A stretch of 64,000 nt of DNA from Cohnella sp. SGD-V74 (GCF_003001675.1 NZ_PVYW01000030.1:30072-94071); one strand, 5' to 3'; shown: positions 52,941-61,730, numbered from the stretch's first letter. The notes: generated by a model from the letters alone, not told the origin. Made by a program: numbers and translations.

Positions 52941-53008
52941 GCTTCTATTATAAGGCTTTCCCGGGTTATCCGAGCGTGCACTGCGTGAATTTCCCGATTT
53001 TTTCCCGT

Positions 53009-53026
53009 GCTCCCGAAACCGGGAGC
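53009..53026. promoter_or_regulatory. Inverted repeat between kinase and membrane-protein genes
   Basis: GCTCCCG (53009-53015) and CGGGAGC (53020-53026) are perfect 7-bp arms around AAAC, within the 181-bp divergent region. It may be an operator for the adjacent response regulator or simply a hairpin. Confidence 0.35.
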
Positions 53027-53121
53027 CGATCTTCCTGCCGAAGGATAAGGGCCTCCTCTTTCGAACGACCGGAGCGGCGAATAAGATTAGGGGCAGACGA
53101 AAACAAAGGAGTCGATTTACT

Positions 53122-53676
53122 GTGAGCATTGACGCAAGATCGATCAAATGGTTGGCTATCATCTGTCTATTGGCCGGGACAGCCCGCATGGGCATGACGC
53201 CGACGGCGTTGATCTGGGGAACGGACAGCCTGCCCGAGCTCGTATGCGGCTATATTGCCTGCATCCTGATGTCGATTGGCTCGATTGTGTTTTACACCGT
53301 GCAGGCAAAGGAAAGCGGCGCGCTCGGCCTGATCAGCGTCCTGTCCATCACGCTGGGCAATATCATGACGGCGGCGTTCGTCTTCTCCACCTTTGCCGTA
53401 ACCGACCCGTCGCAATTGTCCGGCGAAGCCCCGATGGTTATGGCGTCGTCGCTGATCAGCCTGGCCGCCTTGACGGGAGGCACCGTGCTGTTCGCATTCG
53501 TCACCTATCGGGCCAAGGTGTTTCCGCGCTGGATCGTGGGTCTTCTCATCCTCATGCTGCTGTTCATGTTCGTTCCCATTGCGGAGTACAAATTTTTCGC
53601 GCTGTTCTGGGGATTGACTTACGTCGGTACGGGTTACTGCATCTGGAGGGGAAAGCTGCGGCAGGCCGACTCGTAA
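53122..53676 (+). CDS. Integral membrane protein of unknown function (184 aa)
   Basis: GTG start at 53122 behind AAAGGAG. Five or six hydrophobic segments (about 9-27, 40-60, 68-92, 108-128, 137-154, 157-172) with short loops; no signal peptide cleavage site or recognised motif. It is divergent from the kinase gene and 140 bases upstream of the LspA paralogue on the same strand. A role as target of the neighbouring two-component system is possible by position only. Confidence 0.7.
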   Translation: MSIDARSIKWLAIICLLAGTARMGMTPTALIWGTDSLPELVCGYIACILMSIGSIVFYTVQAKESGALGLISVLSITLGNIMTAAFVFSTFAVTDPSQLSGEAPMVMASSLISLAALTGGTVLFAFVTYRAKVFPRWIVGLLILMLLFMFVPIAEYKFFALFWGLTYVGTGYCIWRGKLRQADS

Positions 53677-53816
53677 TCGGAACGTCCCTGCGCATCGGAG
53701 AAGAAGCCCTCATCTGCCATCTCTGGAGCCTTGGATTGAAAGATAAGGAGAAATAGAGTACGTTAATGAGGAAAACATACCTCATCCGACAAGTCTTAAA
53801 GTACAAGGAGATTGCG

Positions 53817-54269
53817 ATGTACTTCTATCTGATTATCGCGGCGGCTCTGGTCATTGATATCGCGACCAAGGTCGCGATCCGCATGCAGCTCGAGCTGGGA
53901 CAGACGGCAGAAATTCCGGGCATCGGCTTCAAGCTGATCCACCTCGTCAACACGGGCTCTACCGGCAACCTGTTCCACGGGTGGGGAAGAGCCCTTGCCG
54001 TTCTGGTGCTTGCGCTGACGGCCGCGGCGATCTACATGCGGCAGAAGGGCAAGCTGCGCGGAACGTTCGTGCAGGTCTGCACAGCCCTCATCATCGGCGG
54101 CGCGCTCGGCAACGCCATCGATCGGCTCCTGTACAATCAGGTGACCGACTTCCTCTATTTCTCCGAAATGGCGACGATGAATTTCGCGGATATCTGGGTG
54201 TTCGCGGGGGTGCTGCTGCTGATCGTTCAGCAGATCGTTCAAGCGTTTAGACCGGCAAAAGCCGCTTAG
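53817..54269 (+). CDS. lspA: Signal peptidase II paralogue
   Basis: A 150-residue membrane protein with four spans. LspA removes the signal peptide of lipidated prolipoproteins. The two catalytic aspartates are D102 in GGALGNAIDRL and D125 in MNFADIWVFAG; D14 in VIDIATKV matches the conserved N-terminal Asp-x-x-x-Lys; VNTGSTGNLF replaces the usual NxGAAFG. ATG 53817 follows AAGGAGATTGCG; the frame extends to 53766 but that part is not family-like. It is not next to rluD or ileS as housekeeping lspA usually is, so it is probably an accessory copy. Confidence 0.85.
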   Translation: MYFYLIIAAALVIDIATKVAIRMQLELGQTAEIPGIGFKLIHLVNTGSTGNLFHGWGRALAVLVLALTAAAIYMRQKGKLRGTFVQVCTALIIGGALGNAIDRLLYNQVTDFLYFSEMATMNFADIWVFAGVLLLIVQQIVQAFRPAKAA

Positions 54270-54392
54270 CTTCGGCAACAGATCAGTACTCCGCACACGC
54301 CAATGTGATCGTTAACGACGACCGCATTGGCCGCTTGGGCTTCAGGCTCCCCTTTCCCGTGCAGCCATCCTCGCAACTCTTTTTTTACTCCA

Positions 54393-54866
54393 TTACTCCT
54401 CTGGTCTATCCCGTTCGCTCAGATTGCGAAGCACGATCTTCAGCAACTCCAACAACTGGTCATACCGTTCGTCGGAAATGCCCTTGCGGGTCTGATTCTT
54501 GACGCGCCCGAGCGCCTCCTGCACCTTCGGAACGACTTCGCGTCCCGCTTCCGTCAAGTAAAGCAGCTGATAACGGTTGTCGGCCGGATCCGCTTCTCTC
54601 CGCACGTATCCTTCGGCTTCGAGCTTGGCGATCGCCTTGGCGGTCGTCGTCTTGTCGATCAGCAGTCTCTCGCTCAGCGCTTTCTGAGTGAGGGGTTCCT
54701 TGGACGCTATCGCCATCAGAAAGATGTATTGCCCGCTTCCGATTCGATAAGGAGCAAGCTCGCCGGAGATCAACACCTGCATGTGGCGATAAATCGCCGA
54801 AATATACGGACCGTGGGATTCCGTTGCGTCCTTCCCGGCTGCGGCCGGCTTTTGGCGTTCAGTCAA
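54393..54866 (-). CDS. MarR-family transcriptional regulator
   Basis: 157 residues from a TTG start at 54866, with AGGAGGG 6 bases upstream. Winged helix at about 55-125 (LTQKALSERLLIDKTTTAKAIAKLEAEGYVRREADPADNRYQLLYLTEAG), flanked by dimerisation helices. Two copies of ATTGCAACTA surround its promoter, one over the -35 and one near the start of transcription, so it should repress itself. MarR proteins release DNA on binding phenolics or on thiol oxidation; no Cys is present here, arguing for a ligand. A divergent target gene would be expected but is not intact. Confidence 0.9.
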   Translation of the reverse strand: MTERQKPAAAGKDATESHGPYISAIYRHMQVLISGELAPYRIGSGQYIFLMAIASKEPLTQKALSERLLIDKTTTAKAIAKLEAEGYVRREADPADNRYQLLYLTEAGREVVPKVQEALGRVKNQTRKGISDERYDQLLELLKIVLRNLSERDRPEE

Positions 54867-54895
54867 ACGACTCCCTCCTTCGTCAATAGAGTGTT

Positions 54896-54942
54896 ATTGC
54901 AACTAACTCAAGAATACTGCGCGCAGGAGGCCATTGCAACTA
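54896..54942 (-). promoter_or_regulatory. marR promoter with two repeated operator elements
   Basis: Minus strand: -35 TTGCAA (54939-54934), 17-base spacer, -10 TATTCT (54916-54911). ATTGCAACTA occurs at 54933-54942, covering the -35, and again at 54896-54905, just downstream of the start of transcription. The second copy extends to GTTATTGCAACTAAC, with GTTA/TAAC symmetry. Confidence 0.7.
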
Positions 54943-55030
54943 TTTTCACAACGGTGGATTTGATGAAGAGAATGATTCTACGGTTGTCCTGGCAAACTCA
55001 TCTAAATTAGAATAAAGACTATACGCAAGC

Positions 55031-55069
55031 AAAACGCCTTAGACGTCCTTGGGACGATGAATGCGTTTT
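55031..55069. terminator. Bidirectional hairpin upstream of the subtilase gene
   Basis: AAAACGC (55031-55037) pairs with GCGTTTT (55063-55069), with an inner CGTCC-TTG-GGACG stem. Both strands end in four T. No intact gene ends here, which supports loss of a gene. Confidence 0.6.
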
Positions 55070-55196
55070 GTCGGAGACGGTTCAGATAAGGATAGCGAAT
55101 TGTATACTTGCTGAATCGTCAATGAAAACGGAGCTGCCTTGCCTACTAATCTATCAATCTTGCGGATAACCTTAATCCAGCCTGCGGGAGGGCACA

Positions 55197-58100
55197 ATGG
55201 GGAAAAGAAGATTCGGTCGAATAGCGGTATGGACGATAGTCTTCAGCATGCTGCTCGGAATGACGGCGGCAATGGCTGCGCCAAACACCGCCTACGCGGC
55301 GGAAGAAGCCGGAACGGTGTGGGCCGGCCTGTCCGATACGGAATACGTACCGGGAGAAGTCATCGTCAAGTTCAAGGAGCAGCGTTCGGCACGAGGCTTA
55401 ATGTCGGGGCTTTCCTTCGAGTCGACGGCCGAACAAGCGGGTATCGAACTGAATCAAACGCAGCAGTTGGCCAACGGAGCCGCTGTCTATGAGACGGGCG
55501 GAGAGGTATTGGAGACGGTCGCGGCTTTGCAGGACGACCCTCGGGTAGAGTACGTGCAGCCGAACTTCATATACCGACTGACCGGATTTCCAGACGATGC
55601 TCCCGACGACGCCGATTGGGCCGCCCAGTGGGGAATGCATACCGATACATACGGCGTAAACGCGTTGGAGGCTTGGACCTATACGACGGGAAATCCGGAC
55701 ATCATCGTCGCGGTCATCGATTCCGGCGTCAATTACGACCACCCGGATCTTCAAGGACAACTGACCGAGCTTAACGGCACCAACTTTGTCCCTAATGCAA
55801 ACTATAACGTGAATCAACCGATGGACACCGATAACCATGGCAGCCATGTAAGCGGCATTATCGCGGCCGCGGCGAACAACGGAATCGGGATAGCGGGCAT
55901 AGCTCCATCCGTCCGTATTTTGCCGATCAAGGCCAAGGAAGACGGCAATGCTTACATGGACGGAGTCGCCATCTACGAGGGCATCGCATTGGCTGCGGCA
56001 CGCGGTGCGAAAGTCGTCAACATGAGCTTCGGAGGCGGCTTCCTGGATCGCTTAATGTACGAGCTGATCCGGGACCACCCGGATATTACGTTCGTCGCCG
56101 CGGCCGGCAACGACGGGATGGACAATGGCGAATTCTCCGTCTTCCCGGCCAACTTTACCGTGTACAACGAACAGGGAGGAATAAGTTATCCGGCCTTGCC
56201 CAACATCGTGTCGGTGGCGGCCTTGAACTCTGTCGGCAACCTGGCCGGCTTCTCGAATTACGGAAAACCCGAGATCTATATGACCGCGCCGGGCGACGGC
56301 ATTCGGAGCACCTGCGCGAGTACGCCCTACTGCAACATGAACGGCACATCGATGGCTGCGCCGTTCGTATCCGGGGCCGCGGCGCTGCTGTACGCCCTGG
56401 ACGACAGCTTGACGCCGGCCGAAGTCATCGGCTTGCTGATCGATCGCGCGACGCCGCTGGCCTCCCTGACCGACAAAACCAAGTTCGGCAGCACGTTGAA
56501 TTCGGCGGCTTCGGTCGCCTATCTCGCCAACCGGGCATCCGCGGCAACGGCGTCGCCGGAATCCGGAGCCGTCTCCAGAGGGACGCCCGTCGCGCTAAGC
56601 ACCGACACCGAGAATGCGGATATTTATTATACGGTCGACGGCAGCGAACCGACGGAGGTTAACGGCTTCCGTTATGAAGGACCGATTGCGGTGGAGACGC
56701 CCGTCACGATACGGGCTCGCGCATACGCCAACGGTAAGTTCCATAGTAAAACCTCCTCCTTCGCCTATACATTGCGAAGCGACACTGCCAGCTTAAGCGC
56801 CTTATCCGTTAGCGCCGGAGCGTTAAGCCCCGCATTCGCGCCGGAAGAGACCGAATATACGGTAGACGTAGCCAATGACGTGAACGCAATCGAGGTCACG
56901 GCGGAGGCCAGCGATTCGAATGCCGCCCTGCAGCTTAACGGCGGAGCGAGCGTAACCGGCTCGGTCTACGGATCGATCGCCCTCGAAGTCGGCAACAATC
57001 CAATCAAAGTGAAGGTCACAGCCGAAGACGGCATTGCAGCCGCAACTTACAACATCACGGTAAACAGGGCCGAAGCAGACGGAGGCGAGACGGTAACTCC
57101 GCCGCCAACGCCGACGACTCCGTCCACACCGTCCACACCGTCTGCGCCTTCGACGCCGCCGTCTAAGACGACATCGGAGCCGGCGCCTTCCGTCGGCCCG
57201 GGCGGTACGATTACCGCTCCGCCGAAGCTTGATTCCCAGACCGGAACGGCGGCGGCGGAAATCGACGCAGCGACGATGAGCGAGGCCATCGGCCAAGCCG
57301 AGAGCGGCAGCGGCGGGAAGATCATCGAGATCGAGATTCCCGCGATCGACGGAGCACGAACCTATGAGACGACTTTGTCGGCAAGCTCTTTGGCGGCTCT
57401 GCCGGCCGATACCCGGCTCCGGTTGCGAACCCCGGCCGGAACGTTGACATTACCCGGCAACGCGCTTAACTTGCGGACCTCGGACGGTGCGAGCAAAGCC
57501 GCTTGGAGCATTTCCTTGGAGGAGCACAGCGGAGGCAGGCCCGAGATTCGTCTGCAATTAAAGGTGAACAGCCTCCCCTATGCCTGGAGCAATGAGGATG
57601 CTCCCATGACGATATCGATCCCGTATTCGCCGACCGCGGAGGAACGGGCCGATCCGGAGCGCCTCGTCATCCGTTACATCGACAAGGACGGACAAGCAAT
57701 CGCCGTGCCCAGCGGCCGCTACGATTCGTCGACCGGAACCGTGACGTTCTCCGTCACCCATTTCGGCGACTACGCCGTCGCTTACGTTCGCCGCTCCTTC
57801 GACGACCTCGAAGGGGTGAATTGGGCCAGAAAGCCGATCGAAGTGCTGGCTTCCAAAGGGATTGTCAACGGCACGTCCGCCCAATCATACTCCCCGCATG
57901 CCCAAGTCAGGAGAGCCGACTTCCTGGTCATGCTGGTGAAGGCGCTTGGATTGTCGGCGAGTGTGGAAGGCGGCGCGGACGGTCGATTCGATGACGTTCC
58001 GCAAGGCGCGTATTACGAGCAGGCCATCGGTATCGCCAAGAAGCTGGGAATTGTGACCGGAACGGGCAGCAACCTGTTCAGCCCCGGCCAGCCGATCTCC

Positions 58101-58361
58101 AGGCAGGACATGTTCGTCATGACGGCCAAAGCGCTGGCTATAGCCGGAGGGGAAGGTAGCGCGGAGGAATCTTCGGAGCTGAGCGCGTTCAGCGATGCGA
58201 ACGACATCGCGGGGTATGCCCGGCCAAGCCTGGCGTTGCTGATTCGGGAAGGCTATGTCGCGGGCGACAAAGGAAAGCTCAATCCGCGCTCATCGACGAC
58301 AAGAGCCGAGGCGGCGGTCATGCTGTACCGGATCTATTCCACGTATCGCCTGCACGAATAG
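55197..58361 (+). CDS. S8 subtilisin-like protease with SLH cell-wall anchor
   Basis: 1054 residues. Signal peptide 1-35 (ends NTAYAA), inhibitor-type propeptide about 48-125 (GEVIVKFKE...), catalytic domain about 140-440 with D175 (VAVIDSGVNY), H214 (DNHGSHVSG), oxyanion N305 (AAAGND) and S385 (NGTSMAAP). Then a chitobiase/HEX_C-like sandwich (451-527), a cadherin-like beta-sandwich (530-625), a Pro/Thr/Ser linker (632-672), a beta-rich region (680-865) and three SLH domains (about 868-1050). It should be exported, self-processed and held on the wall through pyruvylated secondary polymer. GGGAGG is the RBS. Confidence 0.92.
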   Translation: MGKRRFGRIAVWTIVFSMLLGMTAAMAAPNTAYAAEEAGTVWAGLSDTEYVPGEVIVKFKEQRSARGLMSGLSFESTAEQAGIELNQTQQLANGAAVYETGGEVLETVAALQDDPRVEYVQPNFIYRLTGFPDDAPDDADWAAQWGMHTDTYGVNALEAWTYTTGNPDIIVAVIDSGVNYDHPDLQGQLTELNGTNFVPNANYNVNQPMDTDNHGSHVSGIIAAAANNGIGIAGIAPSVRILPIKAKEDGNAYMDGVAIYEGIALAAARGAKVVNMSFGGGFLDRLMYELIRDHPDITFVAAAGNDGMDNGEFSVFPANFTVYNEQGGISYPALPNIVSVAALNSVGNLAGFSNYGKPEIYMTAPGDGIRSTCASTPYCNMNGTSMAAPFVSGAAALLYALDDSLTPAEVIGLLIDRATPLASLTDKTKFGSTLNSAASVAYLANRASAATASPESGAVSRGTPVALSTDTENADIYYTVDGSEPTEVNGFRYEGPIAVETPVTIRARAYANGKFHSKTSSFAYTLRSDTASLSALSVSAGALSPAFAPEETEYTVDVANDVNAIEVTAEASDSNAALQLNGGASVTGSVYGSIALEVGNNPIKVKVTAEDGIAAATYNITVNRAEADGGETVTPPPTPTTPSTPSTPSAPSTPPSKTTSEPAPSVGPGGTITAPPKLDSQTGTAAAEIDAATMSEAIGQAESGSGGKIIEIEIPAIDGARTYETTLSASSLAALPADTRLRLRTPAGTLTLPGNALNLRTSDGASKAAWSISLEEHSGGRPEIRLQLKVNSLPYAWSNEDAPMTISIPYSPTAEERADPERLVIRYIDKDGQAIAVPSGRYDSSTGTVTFSVTHFGDYAVAYVRRSFDDLEGVNWARKPIEVLASKGIVNGTSAQSYSPHAQVRRADFLVMLVKALGLSASVEGGADGRFDDVPQGAYYEQAIGIAKKLGIVTGTGSNLFSPGQPISRQDMFVMTAKALAIAGGEGSAEESSELSAFSDANDIAGYARPSLALLIREGYVAGDKGKLNPRSSTTRAEAAVMLYRIYSTYRLHE

Positions 58362-58451
58362 TGCTCCGCCTTCCGGTGCAGCTCCCATACGTTGCAGGTT
58401 TGTAGAAATCGCATCGGGCTGACGCGCTTGTCGGGCGCAAGCCCGTCCGTC

Positions 58452-58481
58452 TTGACAACGTGCGCTTCGATCATCTATGAT
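58452..58481 (+). promoter_or_regulatory. Sigma-A promoter of the FadR-type regulator gene
   Basis: TTGACA (58452-58457), 18-base spacer, TATGAT (58476-58481), 53 bases before ATG 58534. Near-consensus, so the regulator is probably made constitutively. Confidence 0.7.
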
Positions 58482-58533
58482 TCTCCTGATCAGGGCGAGG
58501 AAATTAAGTCGTTCGGCTAGGAGTGACCCGGCT

Positions 58534-59211
58534 ATGGCGAAAATCCACAAACAACTGATGCACGAACTGGTGTCTCAAGAAATTCAAAAATATATCGAAG
58601 AGAAAGAGCTCCAGGAAGGGGACAAGCTGCCCTCGGTCGAGGAAATGACGAGGATGTTCGGCGTCGGCCGCTCTTCGCTGCGCGAGGCTCTTCGCCATCT
58701 GGAGACGATCGAGATCGTGAACGTCGTCAACGGCAAAGGCATCTTCGTTCGCGACGTTGGCACCTACCGCTTCGCCGGCAAAGTCAAAGTAGAGAACGAG
58801 AAGCGGTTCCTGCTGTCGATTCTGGACGTGCGGCGGGCTCTCGAAGGCAAAGCGGTTGAACTGGCGGCGAGGCGGATCACTTCGGCCCAGGTCGCGGAGC
58901 TGGAGGAGATTTTGCGCGAATACGACAAGCTGAGGGAAGCCGACCTCGACACGTCGAAAATCGATTTGGCGTTCCACCGCAGCGTCATGCGCGCGGCGTC
59001 CAATCCGATTCTATTCAGCGTGCTTGAGTCGATCTCCGGCATGTACGAGAAATTCTTCAACGAACCGCTCGGCGACAAGCGTCTGTTCGACGAGACGTAC
59101 CCTTATCACCGCACGATGTTCGAGGGCATTGCCGCCCGCGATCCGAAGAAGGCGCTGTCGGAATTCGACAAGATGATGAACCGGATCGAAGAAATTATCA
59201 AAACCTATTAA
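58534..59211 (+). CDS. GntR/FadR-family transcriptional regulator (FCD domain)
   Basis: 225 residues from ATG 58534 (GGAG upstream). Winged helix 1-75 (LVSQEIQKYIEEKELQEGDKLPSVEEMTRMFGVGRSSLREALRHLE; VNGKGIFV) and an all-helical FCD ligand domain 90-220, with metal-site-type residues D (SKIDLAFHRSVMRAA) and H (YPYHRTMFEGI). FCD regulators sense organic acids, sugar acids or amino acids. It precedes the ABC transporter operon by 163 bases, and a palindrome just after that operon's promoter is its likely operator, making it a repressor lifted by the imported substrate or its product. Confidence 0.9.
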   Translation: MAKIHKQLMHELVSQEIQKYIEEKELQEGDKLPSVEEMTRMFGVGRSSLREALRHLETIEIVNVVNGKGIFVRDVGTYRFAGKVKVENEKRFLLSILDVRRALEGKAVELAARRITSAQVAELEEILREYDKLREADLDTSKIDLAFHRSVMRAASNPILFSVLESISGMYEKFFNEPLGDKRLFDETYPYHRTMFEGIAARDPKKALSEFDKMMNRIEEIIKTY

Positions 59212-59219
59212 AACTCGCG

Positions 59220-59248
59220 GCTCTGCGTCCCTCGTATTCTAGCAGAGC
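59220..59248 (+). terminator. Hairpin after the FadR-type gene
   Basis: GCTCTGC (59220-59226) pairs with GCAGAGC (59242-59248), followed by TTTACAATT. A moderate terminator separating the regulator from the transporter operon. Confidence 0.55.
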
Positions 59249-59270
59249 TTTACAATTCAAGAAATAAGTA

Positions 59271-59328
59271 TTGACGCCATTTAACAGTTTCTTTACACTT
59301 ATACCTATCAGACAGGATGACTGTCAGA
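59271..59328 (+). promoter_or_regulatory. Transporter operon promoter with FadR-type operator
   Basis: TTGACG (59271-59276), 17-base spacer, TACACT (59294-59299). Directly after it, TCAGACAG (59308-59315) and CTGTCAGA (59321-59328) form inverted arms with one mismatch, 5 bases apart. The position at and just beyond the start of transcription fits repression by the adjacent GntR/FadR regulator. Confidence 0.75.
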
Positions 59329-59374
59329 TTGCTGTACATTTGAGGTCGATTTGGAAAAAGGAGGCCGAAAAGAG

Positions 59375-60727
59375 ATGACGGTAAAGAAAAGGGCAAAGGC
59401 ATTAACGGGGACGGTAGCAGGGGTGATGTTGTTCAGCGTCCTGGCGGGCTGCGGCGGCAACAGCGGCAGCAAAGCGGAGCCTTCCGGAAGCAGCGGCGCC
59501 AGCGGCAACGCAGCGGAGAAACAGGTGAAGCTGCGGATGATCGAGAGCTTGACGAGTCCCGACCGCACGACTTACTTGAAGGAAATGCTAGCCAGATTCG
59601 AATTGCAAAACCCGAACATCAAGGTCGAGTTGATCTCGCCTCCGTTCGATCAGGCCGACAACAAGATCAAGACGATGCTGGCGGCCAAGCAGGATCTCGA
59701 CGTGCTCGAGGTACGGGACCTGACGGTAGCCGAATTCGTCAACAACGGCTACATCGAGCCGCTTGGCGAATACGTGGCCAGTTGGTCGGAATACAACACG
59801 ATCACCGACGTATCCAAGTCGGTCGGTTCGCTGGACGACAAGCTGTACTTCGTTCCGAACGGAATGTATCAGCGTCAGCTGTTCTATCGCGCCGATTGGT
59901 TCAAGGACGCCGGGCTCACTCCGCCCACCAACTACGAAGAGCTTGTTGAAAGCGCAATCAAGCTGACGGACCCGAACAAGAATCGCTACGGCTTCTCTTT
60001 CCGGGGAGGCTCGGGAGCCAACGCCGTGCCGGATGCGATCATCCAGAATTACAACTTCGACAATATCGACCATGAGGATCCGAACTTCTTGAATGACGGC
60101 AAGACGATGTTCTCTACTCCGGAAGCCAAGCAGGCGCTGGAGCTCTACGTCAAGCTGTTCAAGGAAGGTTCGCCGAAGGATTCGATCAACTGGGGATTCT
60201 CCGAGCAGGTTCAAGCCTTTACATCGGGCGTAACCGCCATGCTGCTGCAAGATCCGGATACGATTCCGTCGCTGAAGGAGAAAATGGACATCAGCACGGT
60301 CGGCACCGCGCCGATGCCGAAGGGGCCGAGCGGCAAGTCGTTCGTGTTCGCAGGCGGCGCAGGCTGGGGCGTGACCAGCTACTCTCCGAATAAGGACGCG
60401 GCTTTCAAGCTGATCCAGTTCCTGTCCGGAGCGGAGGAGAACACCGCATTCGCGAAAGCGACCGGACTCGTTCCGATTCATACGAGCGCAAGCGAAGACC
60501 CGTTCTTCCAGGACGCGATGTACAAGTCGCTGCTGGAGATGGGAGGCAAGCCGGACGAGTACGTCAATCTTAAAGCGAACACGAAATATCCGGGTACGGG
60601 CAAATGGGGGCAAGTCGCCATGGAGACTGGCCAAGCGATGCTTCTGGGCAGCGCGTCCATCGACGATACTTTGAAAAAGTGGGACGAATACTGGGCGAAG
60701 GAAAGAGAGAATTACAACGCCAAATAG
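59375..60727 (+). CDS. ABC transporter substrate-binding lipoprotein, family 1 (CUT1)
   Basis: 450 residues from ATG 59375 (AAAGGAGGCCGAAAAGAG upstream; a TTG at 59351 lies before this RBS). Lipoprotein signal with LFSVLAGC, Cys 26, and a Gly/Ser linker. Family 1 solute-binding fold (LRMIESLTSPDRTTYLKEMLARFEL..., AKQDLDVLEVRDLTVAEFV, FVFAGGAGWGVTSYSP) as for sugars and polyols. First gene of an operon with two permeases and a PLP enzyme. A hairpin after it (60743-60768) should raise its level relative to the permeases. Confidence 0.92.
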   Translation: MTVKKRAKALTGTVAGVMLFSVLAGCGGNSGSKAEPSGSSGASGNAAEKQVKLRMIESLTSPDRTTYLKEMLARFELQNPNIKVELISPPFDQADNKIKTMLAAKQDLDVLEVRDLTVAEFVNNGYIEPLGEYVASWSEYNTITDVSKSVGSLDDKLYFVPNGMYQRQLFYRADWFKDAGLTPPTNYEELVESAIKLTDPNKNRYGFSFRGGSGANAVPDAIIQNYNFDNIDHEDPNFLNDGKTMFSTPEAKQALELYVKLFKEGSPKDSINWGFSEQVQAFTSGVTAMLLQDPDTIPSLKEKMDISTVGTAPMPKGPSGKSFVFAGGAGWGVTSYSPNKDAAFKLIQFLSGAEENTAFAKATGLVPIHTSASEDPFFQDAMYKSLLEMGGKPDEYVNLKANTKYPGTGKWGQVAMETGQAMLLGSASIDDTLKKWDEYWAKERENYNAK

Positions 60728-60742
60728 GCTCTGTCAGACGGG

Positions 60743-60768
60743 CGATGGGCGGCGGCTGCCGTCCATCG
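60743..60768 (+). terminator. Attenuating hairpin after the binding-protein gene
   Basis: CGATGG (60743-60748) pairs with CCATCG (60763-60768) with inner CGGC/GCCG, followed by TCACCTTTCTC. It lies between binding-protein and permease genes, like the hairpin at 28340-28368. Confidence 0.55.
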
Positions 60769-60799
60769 TCACCTTTCTCGATCAAAGGTGGAGATCTTC

Positions 60800-61729
60800 A
60801 TGAACGGTCGGCTTTCTTTCCTGTCGAGGCGGCGGTTGGCGGGCTCGCGCAACTCGTCTCGCAAGTTCATCGCGTTAAGCTTGCTGCCGGCCGTGCTGTT
60901 GGTAGCAGTCTTTACGTATTACCCGTTCGGGCGCGGAATTGTGATGGCTTTCCAAAACTATACGCTGTTCGACCTGACGAACGTTCGGTTTATCGGCTTC
61001 GACAATTTCAAGGGCATCTTCAGCGATCCCAAATTCCTCGATGCTCTGACTAACAGCGCGTACTGGGTGTTCTTGTCGCTCATCTTCCAGTTCGTGATCG
61101 GACTGGCGATCGCGCTGATGCTGAACAAGAGGTTTCGCGGGCGCGGCTTGTTCCAGGGCTTCGTTTTCTATCCTTGGGCGCTGTCCGGCTTCCTGATCGG
61201 CTTGATCTGGAAGTGGCTGTTCAACTCCCAGATCGGCGTCATTAACGACCTGCTGCTGCGAACGGGCCTGATCGACGAGCGGATCGGCTTCCTGTCGGAC
61301 CCGCAATGGGCGATGTTCTCCGTCATCGTCGCCAACGTCTGGTACGGTATCGCCTTCTTCGCGATCATGCTGTTGGCCGCGCTGCAGTCGGTTCCTTCCG
61401 AGCTGTACGAAGCGGGCAGCATGGACGGAGCAGGCGGGATTCGCAAGCTGTTCAATATTACGCTGCCCTATATTATGCCGACGGTGCTGACAACGACGTT
61501 GCTGCGGGCGATCTGGATTTTCAACGATCCGGCGATCATCTACGGCTTGACGAACGGCGGTCCGGCGGGCAAGACTCACATTCTGTCCTCGCTGATGCTC
61601 GACCGTATTATGTACGGCGGCGATTACGGAGCGGCTTCCGCGATCGGCCTCGTCATGATCGGCCTGCTGCTGTTGTACACGATCTTCTATTTGACGGTCA
61701 CGAAAGCCGGGAAACTGGGGGATTTCTAG
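60800..61729 (+). CDS. Sugar ABC transporter permease, MalF/UgpA type
   Basis: 309 residues from ATG 60800 (GGTGGAG upstream; a GTG at 60788 is part of that RBS region). Six spans; EAA loop ELYEAGSMDGAGGIRKLFNITLP near residue 205. A hydrophilic basic N-terminus of about 25 residues precedes the first span. Pairs with the permease encoded one base downstream. The ATPase is missing, as is normal for CUT1 systems using MsmX. Confidence 0.93.
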   Translation: MNGRLSFLSRRRLAGSRNSSRKFIALSLLPAVLLVAVFTYYPFGRGIVMAFQNYTLFDLTNVRFIGFDNFKGIFSDPKFLDALTNSAYWVFLSLIFQFVIGLAIALMLNKRFRGRGLFQGFVFYPWALSGFLIGLIWKWLFNSQIGVINDLLLRTGLIDERIGFLSDPQWAMFSVIVANVWYGIAFFAIMLLAALQSVPSELYEAGSMDGAGGIRKLFNITLPYIMPTVLTTTLLRAIWIFNDPAIIYGLTNGGPAGKTHILSSLMLDRIMYGGDYGAASAIGLVMIGLLLLYTIFYLTVTKAGKLGDF

Positions 61730-61730
61730 C

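Larger units (their letters stand above)
54867..55196. other. Intergenic region: MarR control region, possible gene remnant, hairpin, subtilase promoter
   Basis: The stretch holds the marR promoter and operators (54896-54942), then a short frame MKRMILRLSWQTHLN ending at a stop near 55010 that looks like the stub of a lost divergent gene, then a hairpin (55031-55069), then a TATACT -10 (55103-55108) with TTCAGA 16 bases before it that may serve the subtilase gene. Confidence 0.45.

Noticed and set aside
51216..52988. 590-codon plus-strand frame opposite the sensor kinase
   Set aside because: No start signals or domains; antisense shadow of a kinase with H, N, G1 and G2 boxes.
57115..57170. 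Short tandem repeats CCGTCCACA/ACACCGTC
   Set aside because: They encode the Pro/Thr/Ser linker of the subtilase and are low-complexity coding DNA, not a CRISPR or regulatory repeat.
58432..58445. CGGGC-GCAA-GCCCG hairpin after the subtilase gene
   Set aside because: Short stem with no T-run and close to the FadR promoter; too weak to call a terminator.
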